Translations under genes and position numbers: made by a program | Notes under the pieces: model-generated | The model's database searches: none | What the model saw: the letters and a program-made list of their open reading frames with translations, nothing else | Told to the model about the DNA's origin: nothing | From: a virus | Strand: one strand, 5' to 3' | DNA: 64,000 nt | IMG/VR virus record: IMGVR_UViG_3300042518_000726 | Location: 1 to 64,000 of that record | Part shown: one piece after another, positions 44,788-51,410 of the stretch | How the letters are laid out: every line of letters begins with the position of its first letter | How positions within the stretch are numbered: position 1 is the stretch's first letter

Positions 44788-45153
44788 TTAAGCCTTGATA
44801 ACACTCAACAGGTAAACAGCAGCTTTACCAGTCAGTTTGCCAAGAATATCCTCGTCGATAGGAGCACCCTTGGCTTCGATAGCTTTGGTAAGCTCAGCAA
44901 TAGCTGCTTCTTTGCTTACACGCTTAGTGCCTTCGCCGGTTTTGGCGGTACTGCCGCCCTTGCTAGTGCTGGCGGAGGCTTCTTTCTTAACATAGACACC
45001 CGCTTGAACAAGAACCATGCGAACACCGTTAGGTGAGGCTTCGATCTCGTCAGCAATGTCTTTGATAATCTCAGTGCTGCTCTCAGGGGTAGGATCAGCA
45101 TCTTGATACATTTTAACAACTTGTTCTTTAAGTTCAGGAGTCCATTGAGTCAT
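44788..45153 (-). CDS. Small HTH-like phage protein
   Basis: A 121-residue protein. The first 55 residues look like an HTH domain (ELKEQVVKMYQDADPTPESSTEIIKDIADEI…GVRMVLVQAGVY); a Ser/Thr/Lys linker and a C-terminal helical domain follow. Biased codon use, as in the 41238 gene, suggests strong expression. Candidate DNA-binding regulator. Confidence 0.5.
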   Translation of the reverse strand: MTQWTPELKEQVVKMYQDADPTPESSTEIIKDIADEIEASPNGVRMVLVQAGVYVKKEASASTSKGGSTAKTGEGTKRVSKEAAIAELTKAIEAKGAPIDEDILGKLTGKAAVYLLSVIKA

Positions 45154-45162
45154 TTTTAATCC

Positions 45163-45420
45163 TTAGTGTATATTGTCTTTGTCAGAGCGTAAGTTTCCGG
45201 TTTTTGTAAGTTCGTATTCAATTAGTTTGTTATATGCTGCATCAAAACTTGCGGCTAAAATGTAAAGTTTTTCTGTAGGTATTAAGCTAGGTGGTAACAT
45301 AGCTGGAATAGTTTTATTTTGTCGGCAAGTTTCGTCAATAATTGCGCCTAATTGAATGGCGATTTTAGCTGCTTCTTGAAGTGTTATGGCATCCCATATT
45401 CTGAATGGTTTATCTGTCAT
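45163..45420 (-). CDS. Hypothetical protein
   Basis: An 85-residue protein overlapping the upstream gene (ATGA). Helical, with no motif recognised. Confidence 0.45.
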   Translation of the reverse strand: MTDKPFRIWDAITLQEAAKIAIQLGAIIDETCRQNKTIPAMLPPSLIPTEKLYILAASFDAAYNKLIEYELTKTGNLRSDKDNIH

Positions 45421-45689
45421 ACTAAAGTAGTTTCGGTAATTTGCATCCGATCAGGAACAAACTGCCGATAATTGTGTTTAAGATCATGGCGAGCCATTAG
45501 CTGCATAATTTCTTCATGTTGACGATTCTTTACTTGACGATACTCGTCCAAGAAAAGTGCAAAGCTAGACTCATCAAGTTGAGTGAGATCAATACCAGCG
45601 TAATTACGCTGAGGTTCTTGCAGTACCATAACAGCACGTTGTGATTGGGAACCATCTTGTTTTGTGTAATTGAATTCTACAAGTTTCAT
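45417..45689 (-). CDS. Hypothetical protein (short beta/alpha)
   Basis: A 90-residue protein opening MKLVEFNYTKQDGSQSQRAVMVL, a strand-turn-strand seen in several phage small proteins with a GIDLxQLxE motif after it. First gene after the promoter at 45719-45747. Role unknown. Confidence 0.5.
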   Translation of the reverse strand: MKLVEFNYTKQDGSQSQRAVMVLQEPQRNYAGIDLTQLDESSFALFLDEYRQVKNRQHEEIMQLMARHDLKHNYRQFVPDRMQITETTLV

Positions 45690-45718
45690 AGTCTGTGTTT
45701 TCCTAATGAAGAAATAAT

Positions 45719-45747
45719 ATTATAGCAATATATGGCACACGATTCAA
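45719..45747 (-). promoter_or_regulatory. Leftward promoter
   Basis: -35 TTGAAT (45747-45742), 17-bp spacer, -10 TATAAT (45724-45719) then ATTATT. A 9-bp inverted repeat AAGATTAAA/TTTAATCTT (45746-45766) sits immediately upstream and overlaps the end of the 45759 gene. Confidence 0.75.
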
Positions 45748-45758
45748 GATTAAATTTT

Positions 45759-46019
45759 TTAATCTTCGTTAATTGCTCGCCGCATTCCTGCTCTAGCCGA
45801 TTCAAACATTGATGGAATAAATACTATTGGAAGTACGATAGGAGCCATTAGTGTGTTTAGCAAAATAAACACTACAGAGCTTAACTTGGGACTACGAGTA
45901 ATATCGTTAATTACTCCTGCCTGAATAGCCTCTCTAACTAAGGGTCTAAACATAAACCACCAACTAACAATGCTAGTAGCTAGTGCAATTGAAAAATATA
46001 CTATAATAATTTCATGCAT
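45759..46019 (-). CDS. Small inner-membrane protein (two TM)
   Basis: 86 residues with two transmembrane helices (about 4-22 and 48-68) joined by a charged loop. Three bases after the 46023 gene. Function unknown. Confidence 0.5.
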   Translation of the reverse strand: MHEIIIVYFSIALATSIVSWWFMFRPLVREAIQAGVINDITRSPKLSSVVFILLNTLMAPIVLPIVFIPSMFESARAGMRRAINED

Positions 46020-46022
46020 AGA

Positions 46023-46334
46023 TTACCAGCAATCGCCAATTACTTCTTCGCTATCTCCCTCTACCTTTTCTTCAAGCTCTTTGCCGCGCTTAATATCATC
46101 GTTCATATCCCGTACACGAACTAGTGCATCAATAAGTTCATTAATATGGTCAATGCTAACTGGAACTTCTCGATCACAGGTATCACGCAACATTACGTCT
46201 TCCATACCACCGTTATTAGTGCCCCACTCAAGCTCGTAATAAAAGTATTTAGTAGGTGCTTCATCAGTAGTAAACAGCTCATCTGCATCAAGCTCGCTGG
46301 GATCGTAGTCTACTGCGCCAAAAAAGATTTTCAT
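46023..46334 (-). CDS. Acidic hypothetical protein
   Basis: 103 residues from the ATG at 46334, preceded by AAGGA 7 nt upstream; this start is preferred to one 13 codons earlier that overlaps the neighbour. Asp/Glu-rich (YDPSELDADELFTTDE, EEKVEGDSEE). No motif recognised. Confidence 0.5.
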   Translation of the reverse strand: MKIFFGAVDYDPSELDADELFTTDEAPTKYFYYELEWGTNNGGMEDVMLRDTCDREVPVSIDHINELIDALVRVRDMNDDIKRGKELEEKVEGDSEEVIGDCW

Positions 46335-46344
46335 TTGTGTTTCC

Positions 46345-46539
46345 TTAGTTAATTTCAATAAAGTTAATTGCAATATCTTGATCTGTACACCACTCTAAGA
46401 GTTTGTCTAGGGTAGCAATACCGGGCGGTTTTGCGCCTAAGTAGTTAACTACAGCATCAAAATCTGTATCCGCGTGTATGATTTTTTGATCTACAGTTCC
46501 GGTATGATTCATGTAGCTAGCTACAATATATTTGCTCAA
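46345..46539 (-). CDS. Hypothetical protein (TTG start)
   Basis: 64 residues. TTG start at 46539 overlaps the upstream TGA (TTGA) and has GGAG 7 nt upstream. Small alpha/beta fold; function unknown. Confidence 0.45.
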   Translation of the reverse strand: MSKYIVASYMNHTGTVDQKIIHADTDFDAVVNYLGAKPPGIATLDKLLEWCTDQDIAINFIEIN

Positions 46540-46781
46540 CTTGGATCTCCTAGTAGTTTAAGATTTAGGGTAAAGTTTTCTACTGTTGTTCTGACTAGAG
46601 TAGCTAAGATTAGCATTTCTCGTTCAGTTTCAGGATAGCCAAACAGGTCTACTAGTCCGTTTGCGATTAGCAAATAAGCACTGTTTTCATCTACGCTTAG
46701 CATACCCCAGTCAATAGGATCGTTAACTTCTTCCTCTTGTGCTAGTTCAATAATTTGTGCTAATTGTGGAATATTATTCAT
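46536..46781 (-). CDS. Conserved phage hypothetical protein
   Basis: An 81-residue acidic protein with the DPIDWGMLSVDENSAYLLIA segment that recurs in small proteins of aquatic phages. It begins 5 nt after the end of tRNA-Met. Function unknown. Confidence 0.55.
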   Translation of the reverse strand: MNNIPQLAQIIELAQEEEVNDPIDWGMLSVDENSAYLLIANGLVDLFGYPETEREMLILATLVRTTVENFTLNLKLLGDPS

Positions 46782-46786
46782 AGTAT

Positions 46787-46864
46787 TGGTGGGCCCCCTG
46801 GGAGTCGAACCCAGTACCTGCCGATTATGAGTCGGATGCTCTAACCACCGTGAGCTAGAGGCCC
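46787..46864 (-). tRNA. tRNA-Met (CAT), elongator type
   Basis: Cloverleaf with acceptor GGGCCTC/GGGGCCC, D stem GCTC/GAGC, anticodon loop CTCATAA, T arm CTGGG/CCCAG and encoded CCA (46789-46787). A normal 1-72 pair, so elongator or tRNA-Ile2 type rather than initiator. Confidence 0.93.
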
Positions 46865-46871
46865 GTATAGG

Positions 46872-47075
46872 TTACATAAATGCTGCCCACAGCAGCGGCA
46901 TGAAAAGTAGAACACCAAAAAACACAGCAACAATCCAACCTGGATCTTTGAGTGTAAGTACGGTTTGTTTGCTGACAGGAACCCCTGCATATTCTACAGT
47001 ATTTTGTGTGTTAGTATTAGTTAGGGTTTCTGAGCTACGTGGCCACGGCCAACTTTTATTTTGCACTTTTTGCAA
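46872..47075 (-). CDS. Small C-terminal-anchored membrane protein
   Basis: 67 residues: a polar N-terminus with Ser/Thr/Asn and one C-terminal transmembrane helix (about 48-66, WIVAVFFGVLLFMPLLWAAF). Overlaps the upstream phosphoesterase gene by 20 nt. Confidence 0.5.
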   Translation of the reverse strand: MQKVQNKSWPWPRSSETLTNTNTQNTVEYAGVPVSKQTVLTLKDPGWIVAVFFGVLLFMPLLWAAFM

Positions 47076-47592
47076 TCCTTTTATTTATATCTGCTAGGCT
47101 GACCGGAGTATAGTTGTCAAGGCACTCCATGCTAACATTTATGTAACGTGGGTCTGGGTGGCCGTTTGGTAAGAGCACTCGTTTGTAGTGCAGGTGTCCG
47201 TGTAAGTTAGTGCCCCAGCGATCCAAACTCTCTGGATGTATAGGCACATGAGTCATTACTACACCGTACCTATGGCATACTCCACGAACATCATCAAAGT
47301 ATTGTGCATACTGTGCTAGCTTACACTCGTCGTGATTACCACGGATCAATATTTTTATACCGTTAAGACGACCTAGAATTTCTAGTCCTGTTGCATTCTT
47401 AGTCATGCAAACATCGCCTAGGAAGTATACTTTGTCATCAGGTTTGACCACACTGTTGTGTTGAGCAATAATGTGCTCGTGCATATGGTTAATGCCATTA
47501 AAACTACGTAGTTGTGTGCCGTCACTTCTAAGAAACTTTAAGATGTTCTCGTGATGAAAGTGATGGTCACTAGCAAAAAATACATTGCTCAT
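47056..47592 (-). CDS. Metallophosphoesterase (calcineurin-like, small)
   Basis: 178 residues with the five phosphoesterase motifs: SDHHFHHENI, GDV, GNHDE, MTHVP and HGHLH. Similar small phage enzymes cleave phosphodiester or nucleotide substrates; the substrate here is unknown. It has its own promoter embedded in a long inverted repeat. Confidence 0.85.
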   Translation of the reverse strand: MSNVFFASDHHFHHENILKFLRSDGTQLRSFNGINHMHEHIIAQHNSVVKPDDKVYFLGDVCMTKNATGLEILGRLNGIKILIRGNHDECKLAQYAQYFDDVRGVCHRYGVVMTHVPIHPESLDRWGTNLHGHLHYKRVLLPNGHPDPRYINVSMECLDNYTPVSLADINKRIAKSAK

Positions 47593-47612
47593 TTTTAAAC
47601 CTTAAAAATAAT

Positions 47613-47657
47613 GCCCAGCCTGTGTGACATTTTTATATTATATCACACTGACTGGGC
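47613..47657 (-). promoter_or_regulatory. Operator-like interrupted inverted repeat over a promoter
   Basis: GCCCAG (47613-47618) plus GTGTGA (47622-47627) mirror TCACAC (47643-47648) plus CTGGGC (47652-47657). The 12 paired positions are symmetric about the region containing the -10 TATAAT; the right half lies in the -10/-35 spacer. This fits a repressor or activator site rather than an RNA hairpin. Confidence 0.6.
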
Positions 47658-47665
47658 CTGTGCAA
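47637..47665 (-). promoter_or_regulatory. Leftward promoter for the phosphoesterase
   Basis: -35 TTGCAC (47665-47660), 17-bp spacer, -10 TATAAT (47642-47637) followed by ATAAAA. Confidence 0.8.
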
Positions 47666-47675
47666 GTTTAAGTTT

Positions 47676-47750
47676 TGGTAGTACCTGAGGGTTTCGAACC
47701 CACGACCCTCTCGGTGTAAACGAGATGCTCTACCACTGAGCTAAGGTACT
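47676..47750 (-). tRNA. tRNA-Val (TAC)
   Basis: Acceptor AGTACCT/AGGTACT, D stem GCTC/GAGC, anticodon arm TCTCG-TTTACAC-CGAGA, T loop TTCGAAA, discriminator A, encoded CCA. Overlaps the stop codon of the methyltransferase gene by 2 nt. Confidence 0.95.
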
Positions 47751-48318
47751 AGGGATTTGCTAGGTAAAAAGCTAGGGCAAAGCCTAGTGGAGTCATACTA
47801 CGCAATTCTTTAGTTCGTTCTGATTTACCACCTAATTGCATTATTGGCGATTTAGGGTCGGGATCAACTGGTGATTGAGGCAGGTCACGATTAAATGTGC
47901 CCCACAATCCTGTTTTCTTGGTGTAGGCGTCACCAAACCACCACGGCTGAAAGTACCAAGGTGTGCCTAGTTCTGGCCTAAGTTTTGCTAGTCTACCCAC
48001 AGGATTTTCAATCACCCACCATTTGGGTTCATGATAGCTTATGATTTCTAGGGTTTTATCTACTAGCTGTAGGCTCTGCTGGGTACGCCCATCCCTATCT
48101 TTTTGCCCCCAGTACTGAGCACCACTACTAGCAAAGTCTGTGCAAGGTGGAGCAGCTAGGATGCCGTGTATGGGTTGTGGTAAGTCGCCGGGAGTTATAT
48201 CAAGTATATCAAGACCAAGTTTAACGTCTACTTGATATACGTCATATAATCCGCTGTCGCGGTAGTATTTAGGCCAATTGCCACTATAATCGAACAGGGA
48301 AAGTATAATTTTTTTCAT
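47749..48318 (-). CDS. DNA cytosine-5 methyltransferase (short form)
   Basis: 189 residues from the ATG at 48318. Motif IV APPCTDFASSGAQYW with catalytic Cys59, ENP-type motif WWVIENPVGRL, and an N-terminal strand KKIILSLFDYSG as the SAM-binding start. Much shorter than typical Dcm enzymes, with no clear separate target-recognition domain, as in small phage C5-methylases. Likely modifies phage DNA against host restriction. The A of its ATG is the last base of the upstream tRNA-Gly CCA. Confidence 0.85.
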   Translation of the reverse strand: MKKIILSLFDYSGNWPKYYRDSGLYDVYQVDVKLGLDILDITPGDLPQPIHGILAAPPCTDFASSGAQYWGQKDRDGRTQQSLQLVDKTLEIISYHEPKWWVIENPVGRLAKLRPELGTPWYFQPWWFGDAYTKKTGLWGTFNRDLPQSPVDPDPKSPIMQLGGKSERTKELRSMTPLGFALAFYLANP

Positions 48319-48395
48319 GGAGCGGGTAGGGAGATTCGAACTCCTCACTTCGAGTTTGGAAGACTGGCGTGCTAACCGTTAAACACTATACCCGC
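48318..48395 (-). tRNA. tRNA-Gly (TCC)
   Basis: Acceptor GCGGGTA/TACCCGC, anticodon loop CTTCCAA, T loop TTCGAAT, discriminator T, encoded CCA. One mismatch in the anticodon stem (C28 with C42) and one in the T stem. Overlaps the DUF1289 gene by 17 nt. Confidence 0.88.
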
Positions 48396-48558
48396 TAGTA
48401 TACCTAACTTGTCTATAGAATAGTTTATTAACTACTTGTTCTCGTTGTTTGTCTGTGTATGCTGTCCAGTCTTGGATTTCTTCCCTAGTTCTCCAGCAGT
48501 CTATACATAGCTCTAGTTTAGGGTCTAGCCTACACACTTTAATACAAGGGGTAATCAT
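48379..48558 (-). CDS. DUF1289-like small Cys protein (59 aa)
   Basis: ATG at 48558, stop TAA inside the tRNA-Gly D arm. MITPCIKVCRL…LCIDCWRTREEIQDW has the four-Cys pattern C-x3-C…C-x2-C with R-T-x-E-E-I-x-x-W of DUF1289 proteins, which are thought to bind a metal. Bacterial homologues are common; function unknown. Confidence 0.75.
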   Translation of the reverse strand: MITPCIKVCRLDPKLELCIDCWRTREEIQDWTAYTDKQREQVVNKLFYRQVRYTSGYSV

Positions 48559-48559
48559 A

Positions 48560-48682
48560 TTAGTCTAAGACTAGCACTTCTACATCCCAGAATCCCCACT
48601 CGTCCACAGTCCAATTTAGGAACATTTTAGTTGGTAGGGGAATAAGGTAGCCAGCACTGGGTGGAATTTTTGTTTGGTTCAT
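48560..48682 (-). CDS. Small ORF downstream of tRNA-Ser (40 aa)
   Basis: ATG at 48682, reading MNQTKIPPSAGYLIPLPTKM then a Trp/Asp/Glu-rich end. It starts 11 nt past the terminator hairpin and has no strong ribosome-binding site, so coding status is uncertain. A longer form would begin inside tRNA-Ser, which I reject. Confidence 0.4.
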   Translation of the reverse strand: MNQTKIPPSAGYLIPLPTKMFLNWTVDEWGFWDVEVLVLD

Positions 48683-48692
48683 TGGCGCAAAT

Positions 48693-48723
48693 CTAAAAAG
48701 TAGAGGGTGCTGGGCACCCTCTA
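48693..48723 (-). terminator. Terminator downstream of tRNA-Ser(TGA)
   Basis: A perfect 10-bp stem TAGAGGGTGC/GCACCCTCTA (48701-48723) with a 3-nt loop, followed leftward by CTTTTTAG. It lies 4 nt after the CCA of tRNA-Ser. Confidence 0.85.
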
Positions 48724-48726
48724 TGT

Positions 48727-48816
48727 TGGCAGAAGCGGTGAGATTCGAACTCACGGACCCCTTACGGAATCGTCGGTTTTCAAGACCGGTGCCTTAAACC
48801 CCTCGACCACGCTTCT
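48727..48816 (-). tRNA. tRNA-Ser (TGA)
   Basis: Class II cloverleaf: acceptor AGAAGCG/CGCTTCT, anticodon loop CTTGAAA, long variable arm, discriminator G, encoded CCA. Two bases overlap the stop of hsp20. Confidence 0.95.
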
Positions 48817-49255
48817 AAAGATCAAGCTGTTGTTGTCCACCAATAGGAATACGCTTAGGCTTCAGGGTTTCTTGCAAGCCTAGGTAAACCTTTAACAAGC
48901 CGTCTTTAAGCTCGGCATGTAGGACTTCATACTGATTGTCTAGGAAAAAGCTACGAGTAAAGCCTCTGTAGGCAATACCTTGATGAATCCAAGCTGTATA
49001 ATCTTTATCTTCTTCCTGCTCAGACTTTTGAGCAGTAATTACAAGTTCGCCTTTTGATACTTCCAGACTAATCTCTGATTCCTTAAAACCAGCAACAGCT
49101 AGTTCTAGGAGATACTTGTGATCTTCTGCTTTGCGAACATTGTATGGTGGATAATTAACATTTGCTTTAGCAATCATTTGCGTATGCAATTTGTTAATGC
49201 GATCTTGGGCTTCATCAAAGCCTAGAAAGTATTTATTAATATCTTTTAGTGTCAT
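48815..49255 (-). CDS. Small heat-shock protein (Hsp20/alpha-crystallin)
   Basis: A 146-residue protein. The alpha-crystallin domain spans about residues 35-130 (YNVRKAEDHKYLLELAVAGFKESEISLEV…GELVITAQK…YRGFTRSFFLD…DGLLKVYL), ending with an IPI-type C-terminal anchor (RIPIGG) that docks onto the next subunit. Hsp20 holds unfolded proteins; homologues occur in aquatic T4-like phages. GGAG precedes the ATG by 7 nt. It is the first gene after the tmRNA terminator. Confidence 0.93.
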   Translation of the reverse strand: MTLKDINKYFLGFDEAQDRINKLHTQMIAKANVNYPPYNVRKAEDHKYLLELAVAGFKESEISLEVSKGELVITAQKSEQEEDKDYTAWIHQGIAYRGFTRSFFLDNQYEVLHAELKDGLLKVYLGLQETLKPKRIPIGGQQQLDL

Positions 49256-49282
49256 CTCATTCTCCTCGGTTGAGCAAGAATT

Positions 49283-49309
49283 GTTAATAAAAATGCCAAA
49301 TGGCCATTT
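49283..49309 (-). terminator. Terminator downstream of tmRNA
   Basis: AAATGGCC and GGCATTT form a stem with one bulged G, followed leftward by TTTATT. It closes the tmRNA precursor, 28 nt before the hsp20 start; read-through would reach hsp20. Confidence 0.6.
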
Positions 49310-49616
49310 AAGTCCAGGTTTTCTGTTACGAGGATAACCTGGAACCCTAAGCCGAGTTTAGGCGGCTAATGCGAACGTTTCATCGTTTGCGTTTAGTTTG
49401 TTTGCTTCTCTAGCCGGGTAGTCCCAGCCCTACGGCTTCTGCATTGCCGAGTTGTCCATCTTCCTACTCTGCACCCTGTCGAAACCATGACTAGCCCATC
49501 AGAAACATTCTCACGGTTTATCTTTCCGTTCCCAAATACATGGACAAAAATGTTTCTGGTGGACCAGGCGGGAGTCGAACCCGCGTCCAAAGCACCTTTG
49601 GGTTAACTTCATACAA
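49310..49616 (-). ncRNA. ssrA: tmRNA, circularly permuted two-piece type
   Basis: Transcribed leftward, the acceptor piece comes first: stem CCAAAG/CTTTGG, T arm GCGGG-TTCGACT-CCCGC, acceptor strand CTGGTCC and ACCA (ending 49557). After 59 nt (49498-49556) the coding piece starts with GGGCTAG (49497), pairing with CTGGTCC through the G3-U70 wobble used by alanyl-tRNA synthetase. Then come TGGTTTCGACAGGG, a pseudoknot region, and the tag frame 49405-49358 encoding ANKLNANDETFALAA and a stop. A 7-bp hairpin CCAGGTT/AACCTGG follows. A 10-bp helix (CAGAAACATT/AATGTTTCTG) joins the spacer ends, as expected for precursor processing. Rescues stalled ribosomes. Confidence 0.93.
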
Positions 49617-49796
49617 CTATATCTTCTTTTGCGTAACACTACAACTACCAACTAGGGTTTTACCTTTAGTTTCGTAGTCTAGTTTAAGTTTGGCTAGTGC
49701 TTGTTCGCACTCAGCTCTGCTAGAGTATGCACCTCTAGTTCCGTGCTCGCCGCCAGTGCCTAACACAGAAAATAGTATAATCCATACCCAAGCCAT
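49617..49796 (-). CDS. Small exported protein
   Basis: 59 residues from the ATG at 49796. N-terminal hydrophobic signal (MAWVWIILFSVLG), then a short Cys-pair domain (CEQALAKL…GSCSV). Its stop lies at the boundary of the tmRNA acceptor piece, so the tmRNA is probably processed from a longer transcript. Family unknown. Confidence 0.45.
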   Translation of the reverse strand: MAWVWIILFSVLGTGGEHGTRGAYSSRAECEQALAKLKLDYETKGKTLVGSCSVTQKKI

Positions 49797-49801
49797 AGTA
49801 T

Positions 49802-50191
49802 TTATCCTATATCTTGTGCCCAAGAATGCTGATTCCAGAACTCACTAACTTTTGCTTGGTCAAGACCACAAAACTCAGCAAATTTAGTTAGCAAGTTGTC
49901 ATCATGTTCAGCATCAAAAATGCTATTATGTATAGTCAGGTATCCTGCCATCTGTGCAGGAGCATAGGCTTCTGGCCCGAACTCAAACACATTGTAGAGA
50001 ACATACCTGTAAGTGCCCTTGTCCTCAATATCACCTTTGTAGATGCGACGACACACTGCACAGAATGCATCAAGCTGTTGCTCTTTGGTTAAACTATTCC
50101 AGTACTCCTCACTAGCCTGCTCAATATTTAGCATAGCTTTATTCCAAGCTTCGCCAATTTCACTTAGTGAATCTTTAAGTTCTTCGTTCAT
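49802..50191 (-). CDS. Conserved aquatic-phage protein
   Basis: A 129-residue acidic protein. YWNSLTKEQQLDAFCAVCRRI, YRYVLYNVFEFGPEAY and AGYLTIHN are conserved segments of a family widespread in T4-like cyanophages and relatives. No enzymatic motif. Function unknown. Confidence 0.7.
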   Translation of the reverse strand: MNEELKDSLSEIGEAWNKAMLNIEQASEEYWNSLTKEQQLDAFCAVCRRIYKGDIEDKGTYRYVLYNVFEFGPEAYAPAQMAGYLTIHNSIFDAEHDDNLLTKFAEFCGLDQAKVSEFWNQHSWAQDIG

Positions 50192-50203
50192 GATTATACT
50201 TAG

Positions 50204-50278
<75 letters not shown>

Positions 50279-50282
50279 GGTG

Positions 50283-50358
50283 TGGAGTAGATGACAGGAC
50301 TCGAACCTGCATATACTGGATTTGCAATCCAGTCCCTAGCCTTTCGGGTCACATCTAC
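50283..50358 (-). tRNA. tRNA-Cys (GCA)
   Basis: Acceptor GTAGATG/CATCTAC, anticodon arm CTGGA-TTGCAAA-TCCAG, T arm GCAGG/CCTGT, discriminator T as expected for Cys, encoded CCA. Overlaps the 50355 gene by 4 nt. Confidence 0.95.
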
Positions 50359-50576
50359 ATAATTCGGGGATCTAGCTTACGTTGGGTAACCAGCTGCTCA
50401 AATGTTGCAAAGGTGCGCTCAAACTTAAGGTGATAAAGAGTCTTAAGTCCAAGTAAGAGATTATGCACATCGTCACTAAGTTCAAGACTATCAGTTTCCA
50501 TAATAGTCTGCAGATCATCGGTAATATGCCAGCAATCTAGGATTTCTTGTTCAAGATCAAAGCGGTCTTTAGTCAT
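50355..50576 (-). CDS. Conserved phage hypothetical protein
   Basis: 73 residues with the ITDDLQTIM…DDVHNLLLGLKTLYHLKFE…LVTQRKLD pattern, a small helical family frequent in aquatic phages. Function unknown. Confidence 0.65.
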   Translation of the reverse strand: MTKDRFDLEQEILDCWHITDDLQTIMETDSLELSDDVHNLLLGLKTLYHLKFERTFATFEQLVTQRKLDPRIM

Positions 50577-50577
50577 T

Positions 50578-51048
50578 TTAGTTTGAAAGAATAAATTTTA
50601 GTCGGTCTGCTGCGTAACTTGCTGCAAATGCTTGAGGTTTAACTTGTGCTTCTATATTACAGGTGCCACGAATATATCCAATAGCTTGAGAAATTACTTG
50701 TGAACTAGCATAGCGATCATCTGGATTAATATCTAGATGCACTTCTACGTGTCGGTCTTGGAGTACATCGCTTAGCTCATTAAATAGCTGTGCGACCTTA
50801 TACACTTCACCCATGAGTCGTAGCGCAGGCTTATCTCGGCGTTGATCATAGTCTCGCTCACGAGTAATATGACCAAATATCTTACAGCCGTGTTTGCCTT
50901 CAATGTGAACTACAACCGCTAGGTAGTATTCAGCCATCCAGCAATCACCACCACTTACACGCTCACTATCTGCGCCCAAGTATATTCGAGTATCTGCGCT
51001 TTGAGCACTAATAAACTGTTTAATTTCGTCTAGGTCGAATTGTTTCAT
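50578..51048 (-). CDS. RNase H-fold protein (YkuK/DUF458-like)
   Basis: 156 residues from the ATG at 51048; the longer upstream frame would run through tRNA-Gln. RIYLGADSERVSGG supplies a first Asp/Ser motif, then a strand-rich core (YYLAVVVHIEGKHGCKIFGHI) and VHLDINPDD, as in the RNase H/RuvC fold of the YkuK family. Predicted nuclease or nucleic-acid-binding protein; activity not shown. Confidence 0.6.
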   Translation of the reverse strand: MKQFDLDEIKQFISAQSADTRIYLGADSERVSGGDCWMAEYYLAVVVHIEGKHGCKIFGHITRERDYDQRRDKPALRLMGEVYKVAQLFNELSDVLQDRHVEVHLDINPDDRYASSQVISQAIGYIRGTCNIEAQVKPQAFAASYAADRLKFILSN

Positions 51049-51054
51049 GATTTG

Positions 51055-51128
51055 TGGCAGGGGTACTTGGAGTCGAACCAAGAATATGGGAATCAAAATC
51101 CTGTGTGATACCGTTTCACTATACCCCA
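51055..51128 (-). tRNA. tRNA-Gln (TTG)
   Basis: Acceptor TGGGGTA/TACCCCT with an open U1-U72 end (weak 1-72 pairs are usual for tRNA-Gln), anticodon loop TTTTGAT, T arm CTTGG/CCAAG, discriminator G, encoded CCA. Confidence 0.92.
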
Positions 51129-51130
51129 CT

Positions 51131-51205
51131 TGGCTCCACAGGCTGGGATCGAACCAACGACCAATTGATTAACAGTCAACTGCTCTACCGCTGAGCTACT
51201 GTGGA
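51131..51205 (-). tRNA. tRNA-Asn (GTT)
   Basis: Acceptor TCCACAG/CTGTGGA, D stem GCTC/GAGC, anticodon loop CTGTTAA, discriminator G, encoded CCA. Its 5' end overlaps the stop end of the 51196 gene by 10 nt. Confidence 0.94.
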
Positions 51206-51393
51206 ATATAATTAAGCTGTGCTAGAATGTACCGGTATACTGTTCTACGAGGTTCATCCCCTGACTCCAACATTTGGAGTGGAGTTTGCATACCAAATGC
51301 ACGATTAGGTGATTCGTACCACTTGTCTACTAGCTCTTGTGAACCTAGCATACTCTTTAGGCACATATTAAGTGTAGCGTATGGATACTTCAT
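51196..51393 (-). CDS. MbcA/ParS (DUF2384)-like antitoxin-domain protein
   Basis: A 65-residue protein. LGSQELVDKWYESPNRAFGMQTPLQMLESG…VYRYILAQL follows the MbcA/ParS/Xre antitoxin C-terminal pattern (LG…A..W…N.A.G..P.x.L.S). There is no HTH part and no adjacent RES-domain toxin, so it is an orphan; it might neutralise a host toxin, but that is inference. Confidence 0.65.
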   Translation of the reverse strand: MKYPYATLNMCLKSMLGSQELVDKWYESPNRAFGMQTPLQMLESGDEPRRTVYRYILAQLNYIPQ

Positions 51394-51410
51394 TCAGATT
51401 CCTAAGTGTA

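Noticed and set aside
49393-49590. Open frame across the tmRNA gene
   Set aside because: It runs through the T arm, acceptor and pseudoknot; the RNA signature explains the sequence fully.
50578-51129. Longer version of the RNase H-like protein
   Set aside because: The upstream extension is encoded by tRNA-Gln, so the ATG at 51048 is the real start.
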